Source of the DNA: Kitasatospora sp. MAP5-34
Lineage (GTDB): Bacteria > Actinomycetota > Actinomycetes > Streptomycetales > Streptomycetaceae
DNA length: 64,000 nt
Assembly: GCF_029894335.1 (NCBI RefSeq)
Contig: NZ_JARXZC010000003.1
Location: 62,001 to 126,000 of the forward strand
Reading direction: 5' to 3'
Below, in pieces: positions 1 to 8,949 of this stretch (within the stretch, counting starts at the first letter, position 1; every line of letters starts with the position of its first letter). Both the position numbers and the translations under genes were made by a program. The notes under the pieces are model-generated. The model did not search any database. It saw only the letters and a list, made by a program, of their open reading frames with translations, and had not been told where the DNA came from.

Positions 1-366
1 ATGATGCAGATCGGCGCGTACAGCGACTTCTGGCCCGAGGTGCACATGACGCCCGAGGAGGGCGTACGGGCCCACCTCGACCTCGGCGGCGAGGTGCTCC
101 TCCCGATCCACTGGTGCACCTTCAACCTCGCCCCGCACCCGTGGGAGGAGCCCGCCGAGCGCTCGGTCGCGGCCGCCCAGGCGCTCGACGCCGTGCTCGC
201 CGTACCCCGGCCCGGCGAGCCGTTCGAGCCGGCCGACCCGCCGGCGCTCCAGCTCTGGTGGCGTGCGGCGGCGGCCCTGCCCAAGGGCGCCGAGCTGCTC
301 GTCCCGGACTACCTGCCCCCGGTCGGCGGACGCCGGGCGGAAGAGGACGACGACGTCACGGTCTGA
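1..366 (+). CDS. MBL-fold metallohydrolase, C-terminal part (5' cut)
   Basis: This is the C-terminal ~120 residues of a metallo-beta-lactamase-fold hydrolase of the UlaG / NAPE-phospholipase D-like class. The visible signature is the stretch around residues 20-50, with HLDLGG followed by PIHWCTF and HPWEEPAER. This matches the family pattern in which a late metal-ligand histidine lies in a PIHWGTF-like motif. The frame is open at the first base, and MMQIGAY is the middle of the family domain, so the true start lies upstream of the window. The last ~35 residues are Pro/Glu-rich and acidic and not conserved. Substrate cannot be told from this fragment. Family confident, exact role unknown. Confidence 0.75.
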   Translation: MMQIGAYSDFWPEVHMTPEEGVRAHLDLGGEVLLPIHWCTFNLAPHPWEEPAERSVAAAQALDAVLAVPRPGEPFEPADPPALQLWWRAAAALPKGAELLVPDYLPPVGGRRAEEDDDVTV

Positions 367-403
367 CCCACGGCCCGGGCGCACCCCGGGCATGGCGGGC
401 CCC

Positions 404-3016
404 TCAGTCACCCGTCGCGAGCACTTCCCGCAGCACCTTCGCCTGCTTCACCACCTGACTCGCCCCGCCGCGCCCGGCGGCCTGAGAGACCTTCGCGATC
501 GCGCCCCGCGCCCCGCTGCGCTGCGCGCAGTCCGCTGCCACCCCCAGCAGCTCGCCGAGCCCCCGCGCCGACGTACGCGAGAGCAGGCCGGGCAACGCCC
601 CCGCCAACACCGACCACACCGTCCCGTACGCCCCGGTGTCGGCTGCCGTGCGGAAGGACTTGGCGAGCCGGGCGGGCTCGGCCAACCCGCATGACGCCAT
701 GTCGGCCAGCATTCCCCCGAGCAGCGCGCCGTCCAGATCGCCCCGGGCCGCGAGCACCAGCAGGCCGTCCACGGCGGCCAGCCGGTCCTCGGGAAGCCGG
801 GCACCCAGCCCGTACCCAACCGCGAGATGCACGGCCGGCCCGGCGGGTCCGGCCGCCTCGGCGAGGTGTGGCAGCAACCGCGTGCACCCCTTGACCTCCG
901 GGTTGGCGACGCCACCGGACCAGGTCAGCATCTTCGCGGCCAGCAGCTCCCGGTGGTTGGGGAACACCGAGAGCCAGTGGGCCGACTCGGGCGAGCGGCT
1001 CACGTACATCCGAGCAGCGGGGGCCTGCGGCTGAAGCAGCCACCGGCAGTCGGCCGCGAGAGGCTCGTCGGGAACAGCCAGGGACTGTTCGACCTGCTGC
1101 GACACGGCATCCAGCCGCCGGATCACCTCCCACGGCGCGAGTCCGGGCTCCGCTGCCGTCCCGAGATAGCCGGGCCCGGACAGTCGGGCCGGCAGGCCAC
1201 CGGCCTTGAGCCAGCGTGCCGTCCGCTGCCCGGCAGCGGAGGTGAGGCGCTCGGCGGCGGCCAGGACGTCGGGGTCGTCGGTCGGCACGACACGGAGCAG
1301 CGCCTGCGAGAGATCGGCGTCCCCGCCCTTGGCGTCCACCGCCTCGTACCCGGCCAGCCGCTCCACCAGGACGGCCGCGTCCAGCGCGCCCGTGCCCGAG
1401 GTCGGCGTGGCCAGCAGGTACGGGGTCCGGCGGGCGATGATCAGCCGAGCCGCCTCCTCCAGGCGGCCCGCGAGCTGGTGGCCGAACGGCGAGGTGTGGT
1501 CGCGGCTGCGCAGGGCACCGGTCGGCGCGTACCCGGAGGTCGCCGCCCTGGCGACGTGGAGCAGGTCGCGGGCGGTGCAGTCCTCCCAGTCGCGTCGGGC
1601 GTGGTTGTGGCCCGCGAGTACCGGCAGCAGCGCCTCGGTGAGTGCCGGCCGACTCAGGTGGGCCTGCCGTACCAGCCCGTCCAGGGCCCGTTCGAAGGCG
1701 ACCACGTCCGGGTCGCCCAGGAGGATCGCGCTGAGCTCCTCGGCCACCTCGGCCGGGCTGCCCAGTGGTCCGGGGACCAGCGCGGGTTGCGGTACGGGCG
1801 GCAGCAGCTCCTCGTACGTGCCGCTGGGCAGCTGGGCTCCGAGCAGCTCACCGGCCGACGCCGTGTGCGCCGGGTGGAGCGCTTCGGCGGCCGCCCGCAG
1901 CTGTGGCAGCACCCCCTCGCCCGCCGCCGCCAGATGACGGGCGATCAGCTTGAGCGTGTGCTCCTGCACCTCCGGATCGGGGTGCCCGAAGGCGTCCGAG
2001 GCCGCCAGCACCACCTGTCCGGCCAACGCCGGGTCACGGCCGGCGGCCTTGTCCAGCCGGGCCAACTGAGTGCGGACGAGCTTCTTCTCGGTCCGGAACA
2101 GCACCGTCCCGGACGCTTCGACGAGCAGGTCGGCCGCCAGCAGCCCGGCGTCGTCCAGCTCGCCGAGCACCTGTTGGGCATGGACCGCGACGGTGGACAC
2201 GGCGTCGAGCAGCGCGAGATAGCTCCTGACGCGGGCCGCGTTCTCCTCCGTGGACGGCGCGAGGGACTGAAGCACCTTCAGGAAGACCCGCTGATCGCCC
2301 ACCCTGCCTCCCCGCACCAGGCGGGCCAGGCAGCCGTCGAGCATCTCGGCGCGGTCCAGGACGCCCCGCCCGGTCAGCCGCGCCAGGCAGACCGGCCACC
2401 CGCCGCCGGGCTCGGTCACGTACCAGGAGCGGTCGAGGCTGGTCCCGATGTCGGCGATCTCGAACAGCCGGGGCACCAGCAGCGGGACGAAGGAGTCACC
2501 GGACAGCCGGTCCCACAGGTTGTCACCGGGCATCCTGCCGGTCAGGTGGGCGGGTAGGTCGTAGTGCTTGGCCGACCGCTCGTGCACCCAGCTCAGGACG
2601 AACTGGTCGGAGGTCGGCACCGGACACCCGGTTGTGCGCACAAGGTGCTCCAGCAGCCGGTACTCCCCCCACCAGCGCCCGGGCCGCCGCTCGGCGAGCC
2701 GGGCGACGACGTCGTGCTGCCACTCCAGCGGCTGGCTCTCGATGACGGCCAGCAGGGCGGGGTGGCGCGAGACCTCGCTCCAGCCCAGGCCGGGGCCGCC
2801 GATCCAGTCCGCCGCACCCGAGGGCGAGGTGTGGCACCCGAGCCCGGCGATCAGCACCGGCTTGGCATCGGGCGCCGGCCACTCGGCGTCGCGGATCTCC
2901 TTCCGGATCACCTTCAACTCCGGCAGGAAAGCACGTCGCTGATCCGGCGTCAGCCCGGCCAGCTCCCGGACGATCCCGTCGATGTCCTCCGCCCGTACCA
3001 GCTCGATCAGGTTCAT
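404..3016 (-). CDS. DUF6493 family protein
   Basis: This 870-residue protein begins MNLIELVRAEDIDGIVRELAG, typical of the DUF6493 family, and is largely helical with HEAT-like Leu/Ala-rich repeats. No catalytic motif, signal peptide or membrane segment is visible. I chose the ATG at 3016 because it overlaps the stop of the upstream SWIM gene (ATGA, 4 bp). The reading frame stays open to 3763, but that extension is Arg/Gly/Ala-rich antisense-type sequence inside the SWIM gene. The tight overlap implies translational coupling with the SWIM protein. That pairing is common in actinomycetes and suggests the two proteins act together, but the biochemical function is not known. Confidence 0.8.
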   Translation of the reverse strand: MNLIELVRAEDIDGIVRELAGLTPDQRRAFLPELKVIRKEIRDAEWPAPDAKPVLIAGLGCHTSPSGAADWIGGPGLGWSEVSRHPALLAVIESQPLEWQHDVVARLAERRPGRWWGEYRLLEHLVRTTGCPVPTSDQFVLSWVHERSAKHYDLPAHLTGRMPGDNLWDRLSGDSFVPLLVPRLFEIADIGTSLDRSWYVTEPGGGWPVCLARLTGRGVLDRAEMLDGCLARLVRGGRVGDQRVFLKVLQSLAPSTEENAARVRSYLALLDAVSTVAVHAQQVLGELDDAGLLAADLLVEASGTVLFRTEKKLVRTQLARLDKAAGRDPALAGQVVLAASDAFGHPDPEVQEHTLKLIARHLAAAGEGVLPQLRAAAEALHPAHTASAGELLGAQLPSGTYEELLPPVPQPALVPGPLGSPAEVAEELSAILLGDPDVVAFERALDGLVRQAHLSRPALTEALLPVLAGHNHARRDWEDCTARDLLHVARAATSGYAPTGALRSRDHTSPFGHQLAGRLEEAARLIIARRTPYLLATPTSGTGALDAAVLVERLAGYEAVDAKGGDADLSQALLRVVPTDDPDVLAAAERLTSAAGQRTARWLKAGGLPARLSGPGYLGTAAEPGLAPWEVIRRLDAVSQQVEQSLAVPDEPLAADCRWLLQPQAPAARMYVSRSPESAHWLSVFPNHRELLAAKMLTWSGGVANPEVKGCTRLLPHLAEAAGPAGPAVHLAVGYGLGARLPEDRLAAVDGLLVLAARGDLDGALLGGMLADMASCGLAEPARLAKSFRTAADTGAYGTVWSVLAGALPGLLSRTSARGLGELLGVAADCAQRSGARGAIAKVSQAAGRGGASQVVKQAKVLREVLATGD

Positions 3017-4422
3017 CGCGCCCCCTCCCGGTTCTCGTCCCGGTTCTCGTCCCGGTTCTCGTCCCGCGCCAGGCCCACCGCCAGCGCATGCTTGCACGGC
3101 CCGCGCCCGCCCCGGTACTTGGCCCACCACAGGCAGGTGCAGCTCAGCCGCCCGTCCGCCCCGGCCCGCACCCGCTGGACGTGGTCGTCCACCGTCACCA
3201 GCGCGCCGCCACCGGCCTCGGGCCGGACCGCACCGGCCGCGACCAGCGCGCGGGCCGCCCGCAGGCGCGGGTTCTGCGAGTCGGCGCGGCCGGAGTCGTA
3301 CGGCAGCTGACGGTGGAAGTACGCGGCCTCGGCCGGGTCGTAGCCGATCTGCCCGGCCGTCCCGAGCCTGGTCAGCGCCGCCCGGACCCGCTGGACGGTC
3401 AGCCCGGACTGCTCGGCGAGCTCGGCCGGGTCGACCCGGGGCTCCCAGGCGAGCAGCACCGAGACCAGTTCGGCGTCGGCCGCCGCGTCCGGGGTGGCGA
3501 GCGCGTCCAGCACCCCGCCCTCGCCGGAGAAGCCGCGCGAGGCGTCCGGCGACAGCGTGAGCGTCAGCCGCATGCCCGGCAGCACCACCTCCCACGCGGC
3601 CGCCAGGGCCGACGGGCCGGCCGGCGGCCCGTACACCCGCAGGGCCAGCGCGTGCCGCAGCACCCGCTGGAGCGCGGCCAGCCGCTCCGGCCCCGGCAGG
3701 CAGACCGCGCCGGGGACGGGCCTGCTGGTCGGGCGCAGCGTACGGCCGGCCGGCACCACCCACTGCGTGGTACGGGCTCCCGCGCGGCCGGTGCCGCGCG
3801 GGAGCGAGCGCAGGAAGCGGACGGCCTCGGCGGCCGGCACCTCGGCGCGCAGGTCGAACCCGGCTGCCAGCACCTGGGTTTCGGCGAACCCGCGCAGCCA
3901 GCGGTCCGGCAGCGGGACCTTCTTCTCCAGCACCGGGCCGTCGAGGGTGGTCACCTCCAGCGTCTGGGGGCCGACCGCGAGGTGCAGCGGCTCGGCGGCG
4001 CCGATCCGGGCGAGCGCGTCGCGGAGCGGGTTGTTGACGTCGACGTTGGTGGTGCCGTGGCCGATCTCGTCGCCGTCCAGGCCGCCGGCGAGCACGTCGA
4101 GGCGGGCGTAGACGCCGCAGCAGCCGGAGAACGACTCGAAGCGCAGCCGGTCGCCGTTGGCGGTGACCACCGGGTCGAGCGAGGCGGGCCGCAGGGGCTG
4201 GTAGTACCGGGTGGCGGCCACGTCGGCGACGGCGAGCAGCGCGGCGGCGGCGATCGCGGGGGCGGTCAGGAACCCGCTGAAGAAGCGCGGGTTGGCAGCC
4301 GGCCCGGCCGGGGTGGCGCCGCCCGAGGTCGCCAGGGCGAGGCTGCGGCCGCCGGTGCTGCTCGCGTTGTCGAGCACGGCGGACGGGCGGAGATATGCGT
4401 ACGTCTGTACGGCCTGCGTCAT
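3013..4422 (-). CDS. SWIM zinc-finger protein
   Basis: A 469-residue protein with a C-terminal SWIM zinc finger of the CxCx(n)CxH form: C428, C430, C443 and H445 (CTC ... CKH). SWIM fingers bind DNA or protein; no enzymatic domain is recognisable in the N-terminal ~400 residues. The start at 4422 gives MTQAVQTYAYLRPSAV; an in-frame ATG eight codons upstream is possible but not favoured. It is the first gene of a two-gene unit with the DUF6493 gene, overlapping it by 4 bp. After the finger, the tail carries three perfect RDEN repeats encoded by a 12-bp tandem DNA repeat near 3024-3060, a likely slippage site. Role unknown. Confidence 0.8.
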   Translation of the reverse strand: MTQAVQTYAYLRPSAVLDNASSTGGRSLALATSGGATPAGPAANPRFFSGFLTAPAIAAAALLAVADVAATRYYQPLRPASLDPVVTANGDRLRFESFSGCCGVYARLDVLAGGLDGDEIGHGTTNVDVNNPLRDALARIGAAEPLHLAVGPQTLEVTTLDGPVLEKKVPLPDRWLRGFAETQVLAAGFDLRAEVPAAEAVRFLRSLPRGTGRAGARTTQWVVPAGRTLRPTSRPVPGAVCLPGPERLAALQRVLRHALALRVYGPPAGPSALAAAWEVVLPGMRLTLTLSPDASRGFSGEGGVLDALATPDAAADAELVSVLLAWEPRVDPAELAEQSGLTVQRVRAALTRLGTAGQIGYDPAEAAYFHRQLPYDSGRADSQNPRLRAARALVAAGAVRPEAGGGALVTVDDHVQRVRAGADGRLSCTCLWWAKYRGGRGPCKHALAVGLARDENRDENRDENREGAR

Positions 4423-4524
4423 GCCGAGAACGTTAGGTGAGCACACTGACAGAGTGTGACTTCTGAAACCTGTTCCACATCCCGCCCGTAACCCACATCA
4501 CACCGTTGATCACACGCCATCTGC

Positions 4525-4539
4525 GACTATGGGCAGGTG
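4525..4539 (+). promoter_or_regulatory. Candidate leaderless promoter of tesB
   Basis: GACTAT (4525-4530) fits the xANNNT actinobacterial -10 and ends 6 bases before the GTG start at 4537. No Shine-Dalgarno sequence precedes the GTG. This suggests that transcription starts at the GTG itself. Confidence 0.4.
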
Positions 4540-5436
4540 AACGACGCCATCAGACAGGACACTCCCCGCCGGCCCGGGGCCGAATCGTTCGTCGACCTGC
4601 TCCGGATCGAGGAGCTGGACAAGAACGTGTTCCGTGGCAGCTGCCACGCCGGGGCACCAATGCGCACCTTCGGCGGCCAGGTCGCCGCCCAGGCCCTCAC
4701 CGCCGCCGGACGGACCATGACACCCGGGCGGCTGGTGCACTCGCTGCACAGCTACTTCCTGCGCCCCGGCGACCCGAGCCGGCCGATCACCTACCAGGTG
4801 GACCCGGTCCGCGACGGGTTCTCGTACGCCACCCGGCGGGTGACGGCGGTTCAGCGGGACGAGGTGATCTTCACGCTCTCGGCCTCCTTCAAGGTGCCCG
4901 AGAAGTCGCCGCAGCGGCAGCGCGACATGCCGCCGGTGCCCGGGCCCGAGGAGTTGCCGGACCCGTTCCTGGCCTGGCAGCGGGCCAACCCGGCGGACTA
5001 CGAGCGGGCCATCGCCTTCCGCACCCTGGACATGCGCTTCATCCCCGCCGACGCGCCCGGCATACCGGCCGAACTCCCGGGCGTACCACAGCAGTTCGTC
5101 TGGCTGCGGACGAGCACCCCGCTGCCGCAGGACGACCCGCTGCTGCAGGTCTGCGCGCTGACCTACCTCTCCGACCTGACGCTCGCCTCGACCACCGCAC
5201 TCCACCTCCAGCCGAACCGGGTGCAGCGGACCCTCCCGCCCCAGGTCCAACTGGCCTCGCTGGACCACGCGATGTGGTTCCACCGTCCCTTCCGCGCGGA
5301 CGACTGGCTGCTGTTCGCCCAGCGCAGCCCGTCCGCCGGGGACGGACGCGGCCTGGCACTCGGCGAGTTCTACAACCGGGACGGCGAACTGGTCGCCTCC
5401 GCCGTCCAGGAGGCGCTGCTCCGCGAGAAGCCGTAG
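4537..5436 (+). CDS. tesB: Acyl-CoA thioesterase II (TesB-like)
   Basis: A 299-residue double-hotdog thioesterase that hydrolyses acyl-CoA to free fatty acid and CoA in the cytosol. Visible family motifs are FGGQVAAQAL near residues 45-54, HSLHSYFLRPGDP at 68-80 and DHAMWFHRPF at 243-252. The catalytic triad of Escherichia coli TesB (Asp, Thr, Gln) aligns with D213, S241 and Q291; Ser replaces Thr, a common conservative change. Length matches the family (about 285-300). The GTG start gives the usual short N-terminal tail and looks leaderless. It is transcribed away from the SWIM gene and is probably monocistronic. Confidence 0.92.
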   Translation: MNDAIRQDTPRRPGAESFVDLLRIEELDKNVFRGSCHAGAPMRTFGGQVAAQALTAAGRTMTPGRLVHSLHSYFLRPGDPSRPITYQVDPVRDGFSYATRRVTAVQRDEVIFTLSASFKVPEKSPQRQRDMPPVPGPEELPDPFLAWQRANPADYERAIAFRTLDMRFIPADAPGIPAELPGVPQQFVWLRTSTPLPQDDPLLQVCALTYLSDLTLASTTALHLQPNRVQRTLPPQVQLASLDHAMWFHRPFRADDWLLFAQRSPSAGDGRGLALGEFYNRDGELVASAVQEALLREKP

Positions 5437-5728
5437 GCGATCCCCGGGGGATACCGCTCGGTGCGCCCGGCCGGGCGGCACCGGCGGCCGCGCCTCCCCC
5501 GTCCGAGTGAATCGCGGCCGCCCCCACCGGCTCCCGCGAGCACGGCGGACCCCGTACCCGGCTTGGCCGAGCACCCCCGGCACACCCCCTCCCAACCTTG
5601 TCACCCAACGCAACCCAGCATTACAGACAGTCAGATCAGTGGCATGCTGGCAGGCGCACCACTCGCCTGACCAGCGCCGCCGCCCTGGCCGGGCCCACAT
5701 CCCCGACCCGTCGAGAAAGCCCGCGCCG

Positions 5729-6931
5729 ATGTCCGTACGAGCGTCCTGCCTCCCGCGCTCGGCGCGGCACGCGGCGCCCCACCCCGCCGGGTACGCGGCC
5801 CTCACCACCGACCGGACGGTCCGTTCCCACCTCGCTCTCGCCACCCTGGTGGCCTGCGCGTTCGGCTGCGCGGTCCCGGGAGCCGCCGCCGTGGTCCGGC
5901 ACTGCCACCCCGCACCCGGGGTGACTCCGCCGATGCTGATGCTGCTCACCGCGATGTTCGTCGGCGGGTTCGAGGTCCGTGCGGCGGAGGTCGCCAGGGT
6001 GCTGCTCCGGCCGGGGCTGCTGCTCACCGGGCTAGGCGTGGCGCTGCTGCTGCGGATGGTGATGCTGCTCGGCGCCGAACGGGCGGCCGGCTGCTGGCCG
6101 GACCAGCGGGAGGCGCTCTGGCTGGTGGTCGGGCTCTCGGTGACCGCGACCATGCCGGTGGCCGGCGCCGCGCAGACCTGGGGCGCCAAGGCCCACGCCG
6201 ACGCGCCGCTCGCCCTCGGACTGGTGCTCGCCACCACGCTGGCCAGCCCGCTGACCGTGCCGCTCGGGCTGGTACTGGCGGAGGAGCCGGAGAGCGCCGG
6301 TCCGCGCCGGGTGCTCGACGGCCTGGCGCGGGCCGACAGCACCTTCGGCTTCATGGCCCTCTGGGTCGCCCTGCCCTGCCTGGCCGGGCTCGCCGCCCGC
6401 CGGTTCACCCGGGGGATCGCGGGCGGGCGGGCCCGGGCCACCGCGCTGCCCTGGCTGCGGCTGCTCGGGCTGGTGAACGCCCTCGGGCTGACATACCTGA
6501 ACGCCGCCGGGGTCTTCGGCGAGATCGCGCAGCACCCCGACCCGAGACTGGTCGGGCTCGCCCTCGTCGCGGGCGCGGCGGTCTGCGCACTGCCGTTCCT
6601 GGCGGGCTGGCTGACCGCCCGCCGGGCGCACAGCGGGCGCGGCGAGACCGCCACCCTCACGCTCGCCACCGGGATGAACAACACCAGTGCGGCGGCCGCA
6701 CTCGCGGGCAGTCAGTTCAGCGCCCACCCCGCCGTGCTGCTGCCGATCTTCTTCTACGGGATGGCGCAGCAGCTGCTGGCCGCCTGCGTCCCCCCGCTGC
6801 TGCTCCCCCGGACGGTCCGGACCGCCCAACGCGCGCGGACGGCCCGGCGGGCGCGGACCGGCCGGACGGCCGCGACGACCTGCGGCGATGTCCCGATGCC
6901 CAGCCCCCGCCCAGACTTCACCCACGCGTAG
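5729..6931 (+). CDS. BASS-like (bile acid:Na+ symporter superfamily) membrane protein
   Basis: A 400-residue polytopic membrane protein with roughly nine or ten hydrophobic segments, starting near residue 28. It resembles the sodium-bile acid symporter superfamily: MLLTAMFVGGFEV early on, and GETATLTLATGMNNTSAA late, where the Gly/Asn-rich broken helix would bind Na+. The annotated ATG at 5729 is preceded by a weak GAGAAAG; the frame is open from 5507, but that part is Pro/Arg-rich noise. The C-terminal ~45 residues are an Arg/Thr-rich cytoplasmic tail with TAQRARTARRARTGRT, a low-complexity duplication. The 290 bp upstream show nothing definite beyond a weak TTGTCA-18-TACAGA promoter-like pair near 5598-5627. 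Substrate unknown. Confidence 0.65.
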   Translation: MSVRASCLPRSARHAAPHPAGYAALTTDRTVRSHLALATLVACAFGCAVPGAAAVVRHCHPAPGVTPPMLMLLTAMFVGGFEVRAAEVARVLLRPGLLLTGLGVALLLRMVMLLGAERAAGCWPDQREALWLVVGLSVTATMPVAGAAQTWGAKAHADAPLALGLVLATTLASPLTVPLGLVLAEEPESAGPRRVLDGLARADSTFGFMALWVALPCLAGLAARRFTRGIAGGRARATALPWLRLLGLVNALGLTYLNAAGVFGEIAQHPDPRLVGLALVAGAAVCALPFLAGWLTARRAHSGRGETATLTLATGMNNTSAAAALAGSQFSAHPAVLLPIFFYGMAQQLLAACVPPLLLPRTVRTAQRARTARRARTGRTAATTCGDVPMPSPRPDFTHA

Positions 6932-6966
6932 TCATCGTTTAACGACACCCTGGAAAGCTCTCTGCC

Positions 6967-7176
6967 ATGAACGCCCTACCCAGCACGGGCCCGCAGGCCC
7001 CGCAGCCGGAGCGCTTCCCGCTCCCCCAACGGCACCGCCGCTTCCTCGCCTGCGCCGCCGTCGCCGCCTCGGTCGCCCTCGGCAGCCTCGGGGTCGCCGC
7101 CACCGTCGAGACCGTCGGTCAGAGCAACACCGTCGGTCAGAACAACACCGTCGCGGTGGGCGCCGCCGCCCGGTAA
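6967..7176 (+). CDS. Small exported protein with TVGQxNTV repeat
   Basis: A 69-residue predicted protein, preceded by GGAAAG nine bases before the ATG. An Arg/His-rich N-region is followed by a hydrophobic segment (about residues 28-47, FLACAAVAASVALGSLGVAA), consistent with a signal peptide or single anchor. The mature part contains an imperfect tandem TVETVGQSNTVGQNNTVAV. Its last 40 bases overlap the 3' end of the convergent TIGR02678-family gene. I do not recognise a family. It could be a small surface peptide, or a chance open frame. Confidence 0.4.
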   Translation: MNALPSTGPQAPQPERFPLPQRHRRFLACAAVAASVALGSLGVAATVETVGQSNTVGQNNTVAVGAAAR

Positions 7177-8795
7177 CCGGTCGTCGGCCGGGAGTGCCGC
7201 CCCGAGCCGGGGGCGGGGTGCAGCTCGGCCTCCGGGGCGTACCGCGCGGCCGGTGCCCGGAGCACCCAGGCCCGGCCGGCCGGGGCGATCAGCTGCATCC
7301 GGTGGAGCAGGTCGAGCGCGTCGCGGCGGAAGGCCGTCAGGTCGGCCAGGTAGTCCCGGCTCCAACCGGCCTTGAGGCCGTACTCGTCGGTGATGTCACC
7401 GAGCGCGCCGTCTATCAGCGCGTCCGAGATCAGCACTGCCGGCGGTACGGCAGGGGGAGCCGCCGCCTCGGGCAGCGGGCGCAGCTCCTCCACCAGCCGT
7501 TCGACCAGTAGCAGCGCCGCCTGGGCCAGCGTCCCGGAGCCGGGCAGGGCCAGGTCGGTGAGTTCGTCGGCCGGGTCCAGCAGGGCCATCCCCTCGGCCC
7601 TGATCTCCGCCTCCAGGCCCAGGAAGTCGGCGAACAGCTCCGCCTCCGCCTGCTGGTGGTCGAGCAGCCAGCGGCGCTCGGGGGCGGTGAGCTCGTCCAG
7701 CAGCACCACCGGCGTCTCGGCGAGGCGCCGCCGTACGGCCAGCTCCGGCGTGGTGGCGGGCGGCGCGGCGAGCGGGCCCAGCGCCCGGGCCAGCTCCCGG
7801 TCCACTTCCCGCTCCACTTCCCGCTCCACCGACGGCGCGCCGTGCCCACCGGGCGTCAGCACCTGCCAGTCCACCAGCAGCTGACGGACCCCGGGCTCAT
7901 CGAGCTCCGCCTCCCGCCCGTCCGCGAGCGCGGGCAGCGCGCGCACCAGACAGGCGTACGCGGCGGGGGTGAAGCCCGCCAGCCCCCGGGCCGGGAGCCC
8001 GGCCTTGTGCAGGCGGGCGTACGAGTGGCCGATGGTGAGCGGGTAGCCGAGCAGGGTCAGGAACCGCTCGGCGAGCCAGTCGGCGTGCCGCCTGATCAGC
8101 GGGAACCCGGCGCCGTGCGGCCCGGCGGCGGTGACCAGCGGATGGGCCGCCAGCAGCCGGGCGGCGGTGCGGCGTTCGACCGCGATCTCGTGCGGGGTGC
8201 TGCCGGGCGAGCGCTCGGGCTTGCGGTGCCGCCCCCGGGGTGCGCCGCCCACCGGCGGCCCCGGCTCCACCCGGGGAGCCCGGCGCAGCCCCCGGACCGG
8301 TCGGCACTCCCGCAGCCGCAGCGCCGCCGACAGGTGCACCGTCGGCCCGTGCCACCAGCTCGTCCCGGCCGGGACGGCGTGCTCCGGGCTCAGCGCGCCA
8401 CCGAAGTGCCGGGCGCCGTACAGGCCGAAGGCGGCGGTGAAGAGGTCATGGGCCGCCGCCGGATCGGCCTCCGCGAGCCGCTGCGCCAGGCCCGGCTGCG
8501 CGGGCGGGACCTCGGCGGCCGGCTCGGCGCGGACGGCGGTACGCGGCCCGGTGGGTGGCTCGGTGCTCGGACCGGTACACGCCTCGGTTCGCGGACCGGC
8601 ATGCGGCTCGATGCTCGGACCGGTGCGTGGCTCCGCTCGCGGACCGGTACGCGGCTCCGGCGTTCGGCCGGACGGCAGTTCGGGGTGCACGTCGGCACAC
8701 GCGTAGGCGGTGAGCTGCCCTGCTCCCACCCCGCGCCCGCCTGCCGCGCCACCGGGACCCTCCCCGGGGCCGGTCGCGTACTCGTGCTGCTCCAT
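7137..8795 (-). CDS. TIGR02678 (DUF2398) family protein, orphan
   Basis: A 552-residue protein whose C-terminal two-thirds matches TIGR02678: LIRRHADWLAERF, VRRRLAETPVVLLDEL, EAEIRAEGMALLDP and GTLAQAALLLVERL in the family order. TIGR02678 is normally encoded with TIGR02677, TIGR02679 and the SMC-like TIGR02680, a cassette related to Wadjet-type plasmid defence (family knowledge). None of those partners is in the window. The N-terminal ~100 residues are low-complexity with repeated TGPR/TEP units, and an Arg/Pro-rich insertion splits the region before LAAHPLVTAAG. I placed the start at MEQHEYATG (8795), which leaves room for the divergent promoter; upstream in-frame ATGs exist. Function in isolation is unknown. 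Confidence 0.72.
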   Translation of the reverse strand: MEQHEYATGPGEGPGGAAGGRGVGAGQLTAYACADVHPELPSGRTPEPRTGPRAEPRTGPSIEPHAGPRTEACTGPSTEPPTGPRTAVRAEPAAEVPPAQPGLAQRLAEADPAAAHDLFTAAFGLYGARHFGGALSPEHAVPAGTSWWHGPTVHLSAALRLRECRPVRGLRRAPRVEPGPPVGGAPRGRHRKPERSPGSTPHEIAVERRTAARLLAAHPLVTAAGPHGAGFPLIRRHADWLAERFLTLLGYPLTIGHSYARLHKAGLPARGLAGFTPAAYACLVRALPALADGREAELDEPGVRQLLVDWQVLTPGGHGAPSVEREVEREVDRELARALGPLAAPPATTPELAVRRRLAETPVVLLDELTAPERRWLLDHQQAEAELFADFLGLEAEIRAEGMALLDPADELTDLALPGSGTLAQAALLLVERLVEELRPLPEAAAPPAVPPAVLISDALIDGALGDITDEYGLKAGWSRDYLADLTAFRRDALDLLHRMQLIAPAGRAWVLRAPAARYAPEAELHPAPGSGRHSRPTTGYRAAAPTATVLF

Positions 8796-8933
8796 GTCGT
8801 CCACCAGACTAGACGGTGGGCGCACCGGTCGTGGCACCGTCCGGCAGCGGGCCGCGCGAACCGTCATGAGAAATGACCTACGCATGACCTACGCGCGAGT
8901 AACAACCCCTTCCGCACCCCGCCTGCTGTCGCC

Positions 8934-8949
8934 TATCGTCACGGTCATG
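8934..8949 (+). promoter_or_regulatory. Candidate leaderless promoter of the sterol desaturase-like gene
   Basis: TATCGT (8934-8939) fits TANNNT and ends 7 bases before the ATG at 8947; there is no Shine-Dalgarno sequence. The first base of the ATG would be the transcription start. Confidence 0.5.

Noticed and set aside
404..3763. A 1119-residue reading frame
   Set aside because: The first ~250 codons are antisense-like Arg/Gly/Ala sequence inside the SWIM gene; the true DUF6493 start is 3016.
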